Shown: positions 41,328 through 50,901, numbered from the stretch's first letter. The stretch: 64,000 nucleotides of DNA from Durusdinium trenchii (GCA_963970005.1 CAXAMN010025695.1:50463-114462); one strand, 5' to 3'. Made by a program: numbers and translations. Notes: a model not told the origin generated them from the sequence alone.

Positions 41328-44300
41328 TTACCCCTCACGCATGTCAACGTCATCTTGATTGGCGCGCTTCCTGCTCGGGTGGGCGAGCAGAGCCTTCAAC
41401 TGCTCGAAATCTTCTTTAAAACTGGACCGAAGCGCGGTTTGGGTTTGCGTTAATGCCTCGGTAAGGGTGGTTTGGAATGCATCTTTGACTTCTGAGACCC
41501 TGTCATTGACCTCCTTTCTCACTTGCTGGATTTCGACATGGACCTCTTTACGAAGGTTCGTGCACTCTTTGCCCTGTTGGCTAATGGCGGACTCGAGTGT
41601 GGCGAGCTTGCTCTGCATCTTGTCGAGTTCACGTTGCTGCTTGACTTGGACGTCTTGGGACGCTGTGGATATGGAGGCTTTGCTGGATGACGAGCTTGAG
41701 CCTCCGGTGCCCGAGGACGTGGACGACCATTCCCAATCACTCCAAGAAGTGGTACCACGAGCCCAGGGGTCGTGAATGGTCAGTGGATCAATTCCTTGGT
41801 CGTGTTTGGCTTCTGATTTCCAGGTCCTTCGAACAGGTTGGGTAGGCCGGCCTCCAGCAAGGATTGTTGAACGTGTCTGGTTGAAACGACTCTCAATAGG
41901 CTGAACGAGAATTGCGTTTTGCTTCCAGGTAAAATGGGCTTTCTGCAAATCCGCTACACCTACTATCAACCATGTTGTGGAGTTAAGTGCACGCAAAGGC
42001 TTGGCATGTAGCTTTTCCATGGTGATCCATTTCATCACATCATCATGCGTTGCTCCTTCTGGGACAGGTGAGATGCGATACAGGTAGTCCCCATTAATCT
42101 GGTGTGGTTTTGGATCTGTTGGGCGAATTGCCTGCCACACTGCATCAAAGTTCTTGGCCAAGGTTCTCACGCCGTATGTTGGTTTGTCTTTCGCAGAGCG
42201 CACAATCCCCAGTGAACCCGATGTTTCATCTGCTTTCTTGCAAGCCTCTTCTGCAGACGGAATAGAGGTCCAGACAATGGAGTATCTGGGGTCGGCAAGG
42301 TTTGAGTGTTCCGACTTGGGGGTTGTGTACACTCCTTGCCTGCCTGACTTGGCCAGAACTGCTTCTAACATTGGTGAGATCACTCGTGCGTAAAAACAAA
42401 AGGACTCAGCCTCTGTTGGTATGGTGGACTGGCGAAAGGCTCTCCAGCTTCTACCCTGAGGTGGGCCAGATATTGTCTCAGCTGGCGTAATGCCCATGAT
42501 CCGGAAAATAGTCTGAATGGGTGCTTCAAGAATGGATTCCCAGTTGGTAGCGGAGCATTCCGATCTCCATGCCACAAACATCACCTTGGTGGTTTCGGTG
42601 ACCCCAGCCGCATCCCCATCGGAGAGGCGAACCGTGACAGCTTGTTTTCCAAGCGAGTGACAGCAGGCTGTAATTACCACCTTGGAATTATCAGCAGGTC
42701 TGGCCGGGATATTGAACCTCTGGCATATCTTATCTTGAAGCGGGCATTTGACCCCCGGTACCACCACCATCAGTTCCTCATACTTGGCCGAGTGCTCTTG
42801 GACAAACGGGGTGATTTGCTCCGGCTCGAGGAAGATCACTCCATGGTCAGGTGTGGATGGTGTGGTGCACATTGCAACCTCGGTGCCATCATGCCTACAG
42901 AATGTTCCCGGCACGACACCAAGTTCCTGCACAGGGATGTGATTCTGTCCTTGCACCTTTTTCTGGACGGCTGCTTTAGCTCTTTTGGAGCGACTGGCTT
43001 CTAGGTCATGGAGCTCAGGCACAGTAATACGAATCTGCTTGGCAATTAGGTTACATTGCTGGATGAAAGCCTCTTCCTCCGGAATGGCTAGGAGACTTCT
43101 TACACGAGCCGCACCAGCCTCTTGGTAAAGCTGTTGTGCGAAGTTTCGTGTTTCAAGAGGATCGAAACCCACTTGCAAAGCCCGTGCTACAAAATCTTCT
43201 TTTGTCTTGATCGCGGCTTCGGCCTTGGATCCCCCTCCCTGTAACTCCATTACCATGTGGAGGTTGATGCGAGTACCCCCAGACGGGAACAGGTCATGGT
43301 ATTGGTCAAACCGCCATTCTGGGTTGAGTCTTTGGCCCCGAAGCAAAACCCTGAGGCTTCCATTACGGCCGACATGTTTGGTAGCAAAGGACCAGGCATC
43401 GACAAAAACTCCTGTTTTGGTGTCCATTGGAACTTGACCTGACCAAACAAAGCTATCCCAGAGTTTGACCTGCATTTCAGTGCCACCGCTGTTGGTCGGG
43501 ATGTGGTACTGCAAATAGGCAATAAATAGTCTGGTCATGATGACGTTCTGCAAATCTTGGAGTGGTGCGAAAGCTGAGTGTCTCGCTGATTGGATGGTCA
43601 GTTGGACTGATGTCCCTTTTACATTCGGATCATCGATACTAGAGTCCAAGACGGTCTTCCATCCCAGTGCCCTAATGACTTCCGTCAGACCTAACTTGCA
43701 GTATGCGTCCAAAATTGACAGGGCTTGGAACATGGTTGTAATGCAAATCATGCAGTCCGGAGGTGTGGTCCACCTTTCTGTAATCAATGGATCTAGTGTG
43801 GCTACCTGTTTAGGGAGGTCGTTAAGGACGAACAGCATGTTTGGAGGGCTGTCTGCTAGTTCCCATGGACGGCCAGCATGGTTCATGGCATGGGTCAAAC
43901 CGGTCCCATGAGGCTGGATCACTTGCATCATGTCATCGATGGTCTCTACCTTGCTTCTTTGCATGGCGAAGATTCCCCCTAGCGTGAAGACCACGATAAT
44001 TGGCCCTGACTTTTGACTGAAGTGATGTTCCTCCAGGGACAGGGGGCCCAGCCACATAGTCTCTAAAACGAGTCCCTCACCAGGGACTGTGTCTGCGGCC
44101 ATCAAAGGTAGTCGAACATCCACATCGCCCCTTGGTTTCCAGCATGCCTGCGTGTTGGACGGCAAACGAAAGAGCATACGGAGGAGGTCCCACACTGCAG
44201 TATCTTCGTCAACCCTAATGACAACGTCTCCTAGATCCTGCCGAACCCGAAGGCATGACAACGCAATGTCATGACTTTCCCAACTGAGCGTTGGGGAGAC

Positions 44301-44810
44301 CTCTTGTCTGTTAAGGATGATGGTTTGATTTTGATCGTCAACTTCTATGCACACTGTGTCACATGTGAGCCTCATGGCCAAAGCATCTTCAAACATCCAC
44401 AGCGGAACTTGCGACCATTTGATGCTGGCATGTTGTGCTAGACCATTTAGGATGCAAATCAATGCATGAGGGACAGCAATGGCATTACCCAGCAAATGCG
44501 TGGCAACCTTTGGGTTTTGTGACACAATGAGCTTTGCATTACACCCAAACAGTAACGCGATCTCAGGAATCGACAGCCAGCGGACCTGGCCTTTAAACAG
44601 GACAAAGCTTCCTATCAGGCCCCCTTCACGGAGCGTGTGTGCTGGTAGTTCATGAGAGAATGCGTAATTGGCCATGATACAGGCATGTTGGTCATGCTCA
44701 GTCTTGATCCTAAGTCGCCTTTTTTTCATGCATTGTTGTGCCAGCTCGTTTGGGCAGCAAGGCATTCTGGAAATACATGGCGAAGGTATCTGCATCGAGT
44801 GGTGGGGCAA
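41328..44810 (-). CDS. ORF B: methyltransferase C-terminus, unknown middle, coiled-coil tail
   Basis: 1160 codons; the left edge is a TTG, so it probably starts by frame continuation from ORF A in the 7-A run (44720-44726). Residues about 30-120 complete the C5 methyltransferase: GQVRWLSIPEIALLFG (motif IX region) and HLLGNAIAVPHAL (motif X, GNA-x-A). The middle (120-1000) has no recognised enzyme; it includes SFVWSGQVPMDTKTG, GGTRINLHMVMELQGGGSKA and VMFVAWRSECSATNW. Residues about 1010-1040 are Ser/Gly-rich, then a coiled coil (QQRELDKMQSKLATLESAIS through LRKEVHVEIQQVRKEVNDRV) and a basic end (SRKRANQDDVDMREG). By position it corresponds to a LINE ORF1-type RNA-binding/oligomerising protein. 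Confidence 0.7.
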   Translation of the reverse strand: MPHHSMQIPSPCISRMPCCPNELAQQCMKKRRLRIKTEHDQHACIMANYAFSHELPAHTLREGGLIGSFVLFKGQVRWLSIPEIALLFGCNAKLIVSQNPKVATHLLGNAIAVPHALICILNGLAQHASIKWSQVPLWMFEDALAMRLTCDTVCIEVDDQNQTIILNRQEVSPTLSWESHDIALSCLRVRQDLGDVVIRVDEDTAVWDLLRMLFRLPSNTQACWKPRGDVDVRLPLMAADTVPGEGLVLETMWLGPLSLEEHHFSQKSGPIIVVFTLGGIFAMQRSKVETIDDMMQVIQPHGTGLTHAMNHAGRPWELADSPPNMLFVLNDLPKQVATLDPLITERWTTPPDCMICITTMFQALSILDAYCKLGLTEVIRALGWKTVLDSSIDDPNVKGTSVQLTIQSARHSAFAPLQDLQNVIMTRLFIAYLQYHIPTNSGGTEMQVKLWDSFVWSGQVPMDTKTGVFVDAWSFATKHVGRNGSLRVLLRGQRLNPEWRFDQYHDLFPSGGTRINLHMVMELQGGGSKAEAAIKTKEDFVARALQVGFDPLETRNFAQQLYQEAGAARVRSLLAIPEEEAFIQQCNLIAKQIRITVPELHDLEASRSKRAKAAVQKKVQGQNHIPVQELGVVPGTFCRHDGTEVAMCTTPSTPDHGVIFLEPEQITPFVQEHSAKYEELMVVVPGVKCPLQDKICQRFNIPARPADNSKVVITACCHSLGKQAVTVRLSDGDAAGVTETTKVMFVAWRSECSATNWESILEAPIQTIFRIMGITPAETISGPPQGRSWRAFRQSTIPTEAESFCFYARVISPMLEAVLAKSGRQGVYTTPKSEHSNLADPRYSIVWTSIPSAEEACKKADETSGSLGIVRSAKDKPTYGVRTLAKNFDAVWQAIRPTDPKPHQINGDYLYRISPVPEGATHDDVMKWITMEKLHAKPLRALNSTTWLIVGVADLQKAHFTWKQNAILVQPIESRFNQTRSTILAGGRPTQPVRRTWKSEAKHDQGIDPLTIHDPWARGTTSWSDWEWSSTSSGTGGSSSSSSKASISTASQDVQVKQQRELDKMQSKLATLESAISQQGKECTNLRKEVHVEIQQVRKEVNDRVSEVKDAFQTTLTEALTQTQTALRSSFKEDFEQLKALLAHPSRKRANQDDVDMREG

Positions 44811-47800
44811 ACTTATGGCATGGATGGGATGCTGGCATGAGGACGGAGCTCAACGTGGGTGTTTCCACTGGCTTAGTCCATGGAATTGGATCCAATCTTG
44901 CAATCCTCGGGTCATCTACTCGTGTGGCAACCATGAGCAGCCGTGTCCTGGAATGGGGCAGGACTTCTGCCAAGTTTACCGATTCACACCAGACAATGTC
45001 ATATCCAGCCCATTTGCAAAAAGCCTTGACCCATGGGAAATGCTTATGGCTCATCATCGAGGACACTTCCTCCATGCAAAGGACTGCAGGTTGCAGGATG
45101 GAGCACTGGACCAAAGTCAACAGAATAAGACGGCCATCGTGTGCATCAAGACCATGTTCAGACCCTGCGCGGCTCCAGGGTTGGCACGGGGGTGATGCAA
45201 GCATAATGTCTATCGGTTGACATATGTGATGCCACCAGGCATGCTCGATATTCGCCACGATAGTGATCGGGTCCTCCAGACTGAGACCTTGCTCTACGAG
45301 TGAAGCCACCTGTTTGGGGCAAGTAACCACAGGGTGCGGTGAATGGTTGAGCGCATGGTGTCTAGCCATAATGGAGTCGTGCTCTATCGAATATGCATGC
45401 TGAAGGGGTAGGTGCGCCCTCTGCAAAAACTGTAAAGCGAAAGACCAGCCAGAGAAACCACCCGCAAAGAACTCCCCAAACCGAATGGGGGAATCTTCAT
45501 GTAGCGTGACCGATTGTACATGGGACAGACCGGACTGAGGCGCACGCAAGTCGATCACTGGTATTCCTTCGCTCCATATCAGCTTTGCCTCAACTACGTA
45601 AGCATGCTTGCCTGGTCCAAAAGCCTGCCAGACCTCTGGATGAAGGATCATGTGTGCAGTGGTGGCATGTTCGTGCATGCACGGCGGGAATCGGCAGTCC
45701 AAATCACCTACATGGTTAGGTGGTATCACTTCAGGCTTGACTATTTGACAGGACACCATTGCATACGCATGCCAGTCTCTTATATAGTGTTGCAGACGAA
45801 TCCGTGCAGTAAAACCTTTGGTATGACATGAGCACAAACCTTGAACAGGATAGTGCGTACGCAGGTGTTGCTGCAGAAATTGGCGTGTTGAACTGGACAG
45901 GGCAGGCATGACGGAGTCCGCGCTTGGTGGTGATGTGTCTATTACACCTGATCGGCCGTCACGGGTGGCGGATGTATGAGAGTCAACTCCTCTTCCCCTG
46001 ACATGTGTTTCAGTCTGGCCCGTTTGCAGCATGTGTGTCAAAAACATCGTCCGAACTGCAAAAGCCTTCCTAACGAGCTGATGGTCCTGTGACGCTTCAC
46101 GCCAGAGGCGAACTGCATGACGGCCAATGTAGGCTAGTTGGTCTGCATGTTCATGCTGTTGCAGGAATCGCACCTGATCTTCACACCAGGGGAGGAATTG
46201 GATCCCACATGCTTGTGTACTGACATCAAACATCATGAACCCACACATGTCGGTGGGGCATGGATAGTCGAAGGATTGTGCCCTAATCTGATGCGTTTGG
46301 ATGTTGAATAGTTGAGCAAAGTGTCTCAGAAACAATGGGAAATGCTCATTACTGTTGCCAGGGAATCCATAGACGTGTACCCACACCATGCCCGTGTTCA
46401 TGACAACATGAATGGCAAACCAGTGCATAAAGCAATGGATTAGGCCTCGGAACTCTAGGTGATGACCCAGGGTAATAGTACGATCAGAGATGACTTCAAT
46501 GCCATCCGCATCAGGGTGCCATCTGCAGCATGGGAGGAGGTACACGAGGCCTGCAAAATGCCGACAAATGTCAAGGACATGATCCAGTTCGTCTGATGCT
46601 GCTTGAGCCGGGAAGAGACAAAATTCTTGAAGCCTCCACTGAATGGCATCCCGTTCAGCACGATGGACATTGGGGCCTTCCTGCCTATCCCCCGCAAAAG
46701 ACAAATCTGTCTGAGCATGGGCCTGTTGCATCTCCGGTTGTTCCCTGTCACTGACATGACCAGTTCCCGCCTCCGAGGTTTGCGTAGCTGTCGAAAACAG
46801 GGGTATCTGTGTTTGGTCTGTGGGAGCTGGCGGGAACACTGCCGAGGGCTGTCCAGCTGCGCTGATAGCGAGTGTGTCCATACGTGTGTGAACCCCTGCA
46901 TTGAAAGCGAACAAATTGGTAAGGAATGACTGTCGAATCGTATGTGCAACCTGTTGGAGTATTGGATCGGCTGCGGACCTTTCCCACGCATGAGCAGATT
47001 TTGCCAAGGCTCTGAGGATGATTCGTTTCCTGTCATCCGATAAACTATGAAAATCCTGCAAAGACCTAGCAAAAGCCGGTTGGGAATGGGTCAAGCTAAT
47101 CCATCGCCATAGAATGGACCAGCCACACATGCCTGGGGGAGTGGTGTTGGCCCAGTGGTTAATCACTAAACGATGTGCTGGCATGTGCATGAGCTGGCAT
47201 ACGAAGGCTTCAATCCTATTTTGGTTCGCTTGTGCGCATTGGAGGATGGCAATTTCTGGTGTGTCATGTTGCCTATCGATCTCCACTCCAATCCAGTGCG
47301 CCCCGTACAGCACAGGCAACAGACTGACGCCTGTATTTGTGATTTGGAACTGGTCACTTTCAAACACGAATTCATCAGTCAGATGCGAGTATAAGGCAAT
47401 GGGGAGTACATGATAGTGTGATGTCGTTTGGTTGAAAGAGTTGGCTGCAAACGTCCACTCGTCAGTCGCCAACCATCCCTCAGTGTCCTGAAGGAAGGAT
47501 ACTCGCTCCCCAAGGGTCGCATGTGGCTTCAGGAATGCAGCTCTTGGGCTGGTCCATGATGGAGCTCCCCCGGCAGCCACAAGGCCATGCTGGAATTCCC
47601 ACTCCAGATTCACATCATGGTCGAGCAGCACTTCAGTCACTTCAAGACGTGTGTCCCTGCTTTCTGCCTCAGTCACCAAAGAGACCATTTCCAGGGGATC
47701 CATGGCATAGCACACGGACGCACGGCCGCGCCCCTGGTGCTCCGAAGAGCAAATGTTGAAATGGCAGCGGAGCCCAGTGCTTGGAACCCTACTTGGAGGT

Positions 47801-48615
47801 GGTTCGTTCGTCCCTACCTCTTCTTGAGCATTTCTTGCGGTGTCATCTTCAAATGCCAAGCACTGGGTAGTCGAGGGCGGTTCATTGTTCCCTGCCCTAT
47901 CTTTATCATCTTTTTTTCCCAGTCGTTCAACAATATTCCCTAATCGTTCTGGGTCACAGGGCAGTTCTGCCGCGGAGGGCTGTGCCTGCACGGTTTGCCA
48001 TGCTGCGAAATCACTTGCTTTGCCAATGCCACGTTTAAACCATTGGTGGAAATGGGTGTCACGCCACGTTCCATGCCCTCCTGCTTTTCTGTATCGTGCA
48101 AATTCCCACTGCCTGCAGATCCTAGCCAAGAAGGACCAGTGGAAGCCCAAACGAGTACCAAGGAGCATCTGGAGAGCCAACTGACCGAAATCAAGGCCCT
48201 GCTTGATAATCCACTCGTGGCCTGAGTTTGCAGTCATGGCCGCTACGACTTGGAGCACGAAAGCCACATCAAGCACGAACAGATCAACCTTGTCTTCTTG
48301 GATGGGTGCCTGTTGATGCTGATGCCTGTCCCAAACTGCAACACAAGACCCACCTTTATGCGTCGAAATTTGGGCAACATGCCAGAGCTCCGGCTTGTCT
48401 TCCAAAAATTCGTGGTACAGGCCAATTGGCATTTTGAGCATACGTTCCTCGTCAGTCTTCGCAGTCCAGGTACGCATGATCACAAAATCATGACACTCTT
48501 GCAGGATTTGGAACTTGCCGATCTCCATCGTGTGTGCATGTCTGTAGGCTAGTAGCCTAGGGTGACCTTTCCACCGAGCGATGGACAATCGCAGCTTCTT
48601 GTCAAAAAGTGGCAT
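44710..48615 (-). CDS. ORF A: tandem HW...CG modules plus C5 cytosine methyltransferase
   Basis: 1301 codons from a true ATG at 48615. Residues 1-210: unknown, with Trp-rich helices. About 375-505 and 665-800: two similar modules, each with LP, an HW box (GAHWIGVEID at 438-447; FMHWFAIHVV at 729-738) and, 50-60 residues later, CG (GMCGWSILW 496-504; DMCGFMMFD 789-797). This order recalls papain-fold Ulp1-type proteases, an inference. Residues from 1043: motif I FGEFFAGGFSGWSFAL, motif IV SPPCQPWSRAG with catalytic Cys, motif VI MEEV (usually ENV), motif VIII SRTRLLMVA. The target-recognition stretch is short. The frame ends at TAG 44710-44712; motifs IX and X are in ORF B. It would methylate cytosine at C5, possibly in the element's own cDNA. 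Confidence 0.8.
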   Translation of the reverse strand: MPLFDKKLRLSIARWKGHPRLLAYRHAHTMEIGKFQILQECHDFVIMRTWTAKTDEERMLKMPIGLYHEFLEDKPELWHVAQISTHKGGSCVAVWDRHQHQQAPIQEDKVDLFVLDVAFVLQVVAAMTANSGHEWIIKQGLDFGQLALQMLLGTRLGFHWSFLARICRQWEFARYRKAGGHGTWRDTHFHQWFKRGIGKASDFAAWQTVQAQPSAAELPCDPERLGNIVERLGKKDDKDRAGNNEPPSTTQCLAFEDDTARNAQEEVGTNEPPPSRVPSTGLRCHFNICSSEHQGRGRASVCYAMDPLEMVSLVTEAESRDTRLEVTEVLLDHDVNLEWEFQHGLVAAGGAPSWTSPRAAFLKPHATLGERVSFLQDTEGWLATDEWTFAANSFNQTTSHYHVLPIALYSHLTDEFVFESDQFQITNTGVSLLPVLYGAHWIGVEIDRQHDTPEIAILQCAQANQNRIEAFVCQLMHMPAHRLVINHWANTTPPGMCGWSILWRWISLTHSQPAFARSLQDFHSLSDDRKRIILRALAKSAHAWERSAADPILQQVAHTIRQSFLTNLFAFNAGVHTRMDTLAISAAGQPSAVFPPAPTDQTQIPLFSTATQTSEAGTGHVSDREQPEMQQAHAQTDLSFAGDRQEGPNVHRAERDAIQWRLQEFCLFPAQAASDELDHVLDICRHFAGLVYLLPCCRWHPDADGIEVISDRTITLGHHLEFRGLIHCFMHWFAIHVVMNTGMVWVHVYGFPGNSNEHFPLFLRHFAQLFNIQTHQIRAQSFDYPCPTDMCGFMMFDVSTQACGIQFLPWCEDQVRFLQQHEHADQLAYIGRHAVRLWREASQDHQLVRKAFAVRTMFLTHMLQTGQTETHVRGRGVDSHTSATRDGRSGVIDTSPPSADSVMPALSSSTRQFLQQHLRTHYPVQGLCSCHTKGFTARIRLQHYIRDWHAYAMVSCQIVKPEVIPPNHVGDLDCRFPPCMHEHATTAHMILHPEVWQAFGPGKHAYVVEAKLIWSEGIPVIDLRAPQSGLSHVQSVTLHEDSPIRFGEFFAGGFSGWSFALQFLQRAHLPLQHAYSIEHDSIMARHHALNHSPHPVVTCPKQVASLVEQGLSLEDPITIVANIEHAWWHHICQPIDIMLASPPCQPWSRAGSEHGLDAHDGRLILLTLVQCSILQPAVLCMEEVSSMMSHKHFPWVKAFCKWAGYDIVWCESVNLAEVLPHSRTRLLMVATRVDDPRIARLDPIPWTKPVETPTLSSVLMPASHPCHKFAPPLDADTFAMYFQNALLPKRAGTTMHEKKAT

Positions 48616-48691
48616 GGCTCAATCCGCACTCACGCTTCTAAGAAAGCGCAAGTGACAGTCACACTCCGTGAAAGTTTGAGCCAGAGTGACT

Positions 48692-48722
48692 CCCCCAATT
48701 TGAATGCGCGAACTTGCGGTCC
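48692..48722 (+). repeat. Right copy of 31-bp direct repeat flanking the LINE-like element
   Basis: CCCCCAATTTGAATGCG followed by CGAACTTGCGGTCC, two differences from 35399-35429. It sits 77 bp upstream (in element sense) of the ORF A ATG. A shorter related word, CCCCAATTTGAAT, also occurs at about 49252-49264. Confidence 0.7.
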
Positions 48723-49719
48723 GTCTGTGACGAGCGCGCCCACACGTTCCCTTCCCGGCTTGTCCAGGGGGTAACGGTGGAACAAAGACAAAGTGAGACT
48801 TCGCTACCAGGAACAGCAGAAGAAGCTACCAACGATCCTACAGTGAAAAAGACCTACGAAATGCCAAATGCAAAGAAAGAACCAAAGTGAGCGAAATGTC
48901 TCATACGTGCATTGTAGGGGTCGCACGACCGGTGTTATGAGCCGTGTATCCCTTTGAGCATATAAGGGTCCGTATCCGGCGAGCGAAGTGGCAAATTACG
49001 AATTAACCACAGACAGGGCGAAGAGACTTGGAGGCACGACCTCAAGTGTGACGATGAAAAGTATGCGGACACAAAAGACACACATATGCGTTATGTCGTC
49101 AGAGCTCTGGGATATTTGGCTTCCAGTTCTGGGTCCCCATCTTGAAATGAATTACACGAAACTCATTGTTCAATTATTCATGTATTCAATTTGTTGTCAT
49201 GCACCAGGGTGCCGTATGGTGTCGAAGTCTTTTTTGCGAGCTGTGGCATTCCCCAATTTGAATTGGACATCCTCTTCATATGGGGGGTTTATGCTCCTCA
49301 AGAGTCTACATTACAGAAAATTATACCAACTTTATATTAATAGACGATAGTTATGTATTGTGTGTGTATGTGTGTTACCTCGCTCTTGAGGGCTTTAGTT
49401 CGCTGAGAATACGCTTAGATCAGGTTCAGACTGCAAGCCAAGTTGGCCGCGAAGTCCCCCACAAGCAGGAATTGCTCCTGCCATAGTTTTAATCTTTGAT
49501 TACGGGTCCATGTGGCAAGCGCCGGTGCATGAGTTGCAGCACACATCGTTCTTTTCTCCGTTAGTCAGTGGGCCAGATCCTGCCGCTACCTCACGTCAGT
49601 GCTAGAACCAAACTAGGAAGCCCTCCAACATCGTTTGAACCGAACCCCCACCCGCGCCATTTTTTCCTGCTTAGAACTTGGGCAGGTCAGTTCCTCCGGT
49701 TTCAGCCATGGGTTTCCAG
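48723..49719. other. No firm gene
   Basis: Flank of the LINE-like element. A + frame at 48988-49350 (120 codons, SSELWDIWLPVLGPHLEMNY) is partly protein-like but ends in an Ile/Tyr/Leu-rich AT stretch; not called. Confidence 0.3.
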
Positions 49720-49856
49720 GTCAGTTCCTCGATTGTTCAAGCAGCGAGGTGGTGACGCGTGACAAGTGGTCCGATTCCTTGGTTTGGCCGCTGGTGGAGA
49801 GGATGCTCGGCGTGTTTTCGCCGGCCGAAACCACGCGACTGACTCAAGGGACCTTG
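49720..49856 (+). CDS. Candidate exon 1 of a phase-consistent gene model
   Basis: Acceptor GTTTCCAG, frame reading GQFLDCSSSEVVTRDKWSDS then LVWPLVERMLGVFSPAETTR and LTQGTL to a GT donor (ACCTTG|GTGTAG), phase 0. It joins in frame to the exon at 49940. The left boundary could be a few bases different because CAGGTCAGTTCCTC is duplicated at 49683 and 49718. Unknown protein. Confidence 0.42.
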
Positions 49857-49939
49857 GTGTAGACAGACTCGGTCGTGTTTTTGGTCGCGTCTGGCAGCTT
49901 CAGCGCAAGTCAGTCTTGCAAGTCATTCATTGACCACAG

Positions 49940-50092
49940 GGCTGGCCTTTCCTCGATGTTCGGCTGAGGAATCCCGAGCTCATGGTGGTTTTCCTGGGTT
50001 TTTTCACCATTGCGAGCCTGGCCGGGCACTCAGCCGACCGTCGCCGAAAGTCCCCAGGGCAGAACTGGACTTCCAAGAGGCCAATCGTCCAG
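49940..50092 (+). CDS. Candidate exon 2, membrane segment
   Basis: Acceptor TGACCACAG, 51 complete codons, donor GTCCAG|GTACTC. It reads GWPFLDVRLRNPELMVVFLG then FFTIASLAGHSADRRRKSPG and QNWTSKRPIVQ. LMVVFLGFFTIASLAG is a plausible transmembrane helix followed by a positive cytosolic-type loop. Phase 0 at both ends, matching its neighbours. Confidence 0.48.
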
Positions 50093-50550
50093 GTACTCGG
50101 TTTGGTGCATTCTTTGTCGGTAAACATTGGTGGACCAACTTGGTTGCAAACCTCCATATCATGATCATTTCATCCAAATGTCCAAAGCACCCCATGTCAT
50201 TTTGATGTTCTAGTGTCTCCTTGATTCGCGCCGGATGAGCTGCCCATCACATGAATGGGAGACAGTGTGTTGGTTTCGTTTCAGCCTCTCCACAACGCAA
50301 GCGCAATGCAAAAAGCAGAGTGTTTTCCAGAGGTTTACGGTCCTTGGACTGAGGACCGTGCTGTCGCAGCATGTGCAAAATAATGACTCTAAATCGATGC
50401 ATATATGTGTCATATATGATGTCATATGAGCATCTCTTTCCTCCATACCTCTCGAGGTCTTGACAATTTCAACACATCTTTGCTCCATCCAGTCCCTCAC
50501 TGTCTAGTCGTTCGGTTTGAACGGAAGGTGGGGGTTCCGCCGCTTACCAG

Positions 50551-50857
50551 GTGGTAGGATGGATGGGGAGTGCGCTGCACGATGCTGAGTCCTTGATGAA
50601 TGCCATCATTGGAGTGGTCGTGGCGCCTCAGCTCTGGAAGTGGCGACGTGTTGCCACGGGTGCGGTGGATTTGTACGCAATACCACAGCAGTGGAATCCG
50701 AAGTGTTCAGGATGCATCCAGCCACAGGTACCACAGTTGCTTGTGGATTGGTTTGCCTCTCATTCGGTCTTGGTCCCTAAGGAGAGCACGCTTGCAAGCG
50801 CACGGGCAAATGCCGACAGGGAGCAGAAAGAGACTTTGGCTGCACAGACACGAAGGG
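50551..50857 (+). CDS. Candidate exon 3
   Basis: Acceptor CGCTTACCAG, then VVGWMGSALHDAESLMNAII, GVVVAPQLWKWRRVATGAVD, LYAIPQQWNPKCSGCIQPQV, PQLLVDWFASHSVLVPKEST and a charged helix ending TLAAQTRRG before the donor GG|GTAACC (phase 1). An alternative internal donor lies at about 50727. Three Trp and a CSGC pair; family not recognised. The opposite strand and other frames are not protein-like. Confidence 0.48.
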
Positions 50858-50901
50858 GTAACCGATTTTAACATAATATATGTATATACATGTATATACA
50901 G

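Larger units (their letters stand above)
35430..48691 (-). mobile_element. LINE-like retrotransposon encoding a C5 DNA methyltransferase
   Basis: A 13.3-kb minus-strand unit bounded by imperfect 31-bp direct repeats. In transcription order: a short leader (48691-48616), ORF A (1301 codons, protease-like modules and methyltransferase), ORF B (1160 codons, end of the methyltransferase, coiled coil), an AP-type endonuclease in pieces (41104-39346), RT, finger and RNase H (39464-36129) and a C-terminal extension (36342-35848). The retained frames of more than 1100 codons suggest a young copy. The order endonuclease-RT-RNase H, with no LTR or integrase, identifies a non-LTR element. De Mendoza and colleagues (2018, recalled) described DNA methyltransferases captured by dinoflagellate retrotransposons; this looks like one of that kind. 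No poly(A) tail is seen at the 3' end. Confidence 0.85.

Noticed and set aside
41359-41775. 138-codon + ORF antisense to ORF B
   Set aside because: Shadow of the coiled-coil coding region on the minus strand.
44668-45220. 160-175 codon + ORFs opposite the methyltransferase
   Set aside because: Antisense shadows of conserved minus-strand methyltransferase motifs.
35430-48691. Treating the large element as an LTR retrotransposon because of its flanking repeats
   Set aside because: The repeats are only 31 bp, there is no integrase, and the AP-type endonuclease plus RT and RNase H order fits a non-LTR element.
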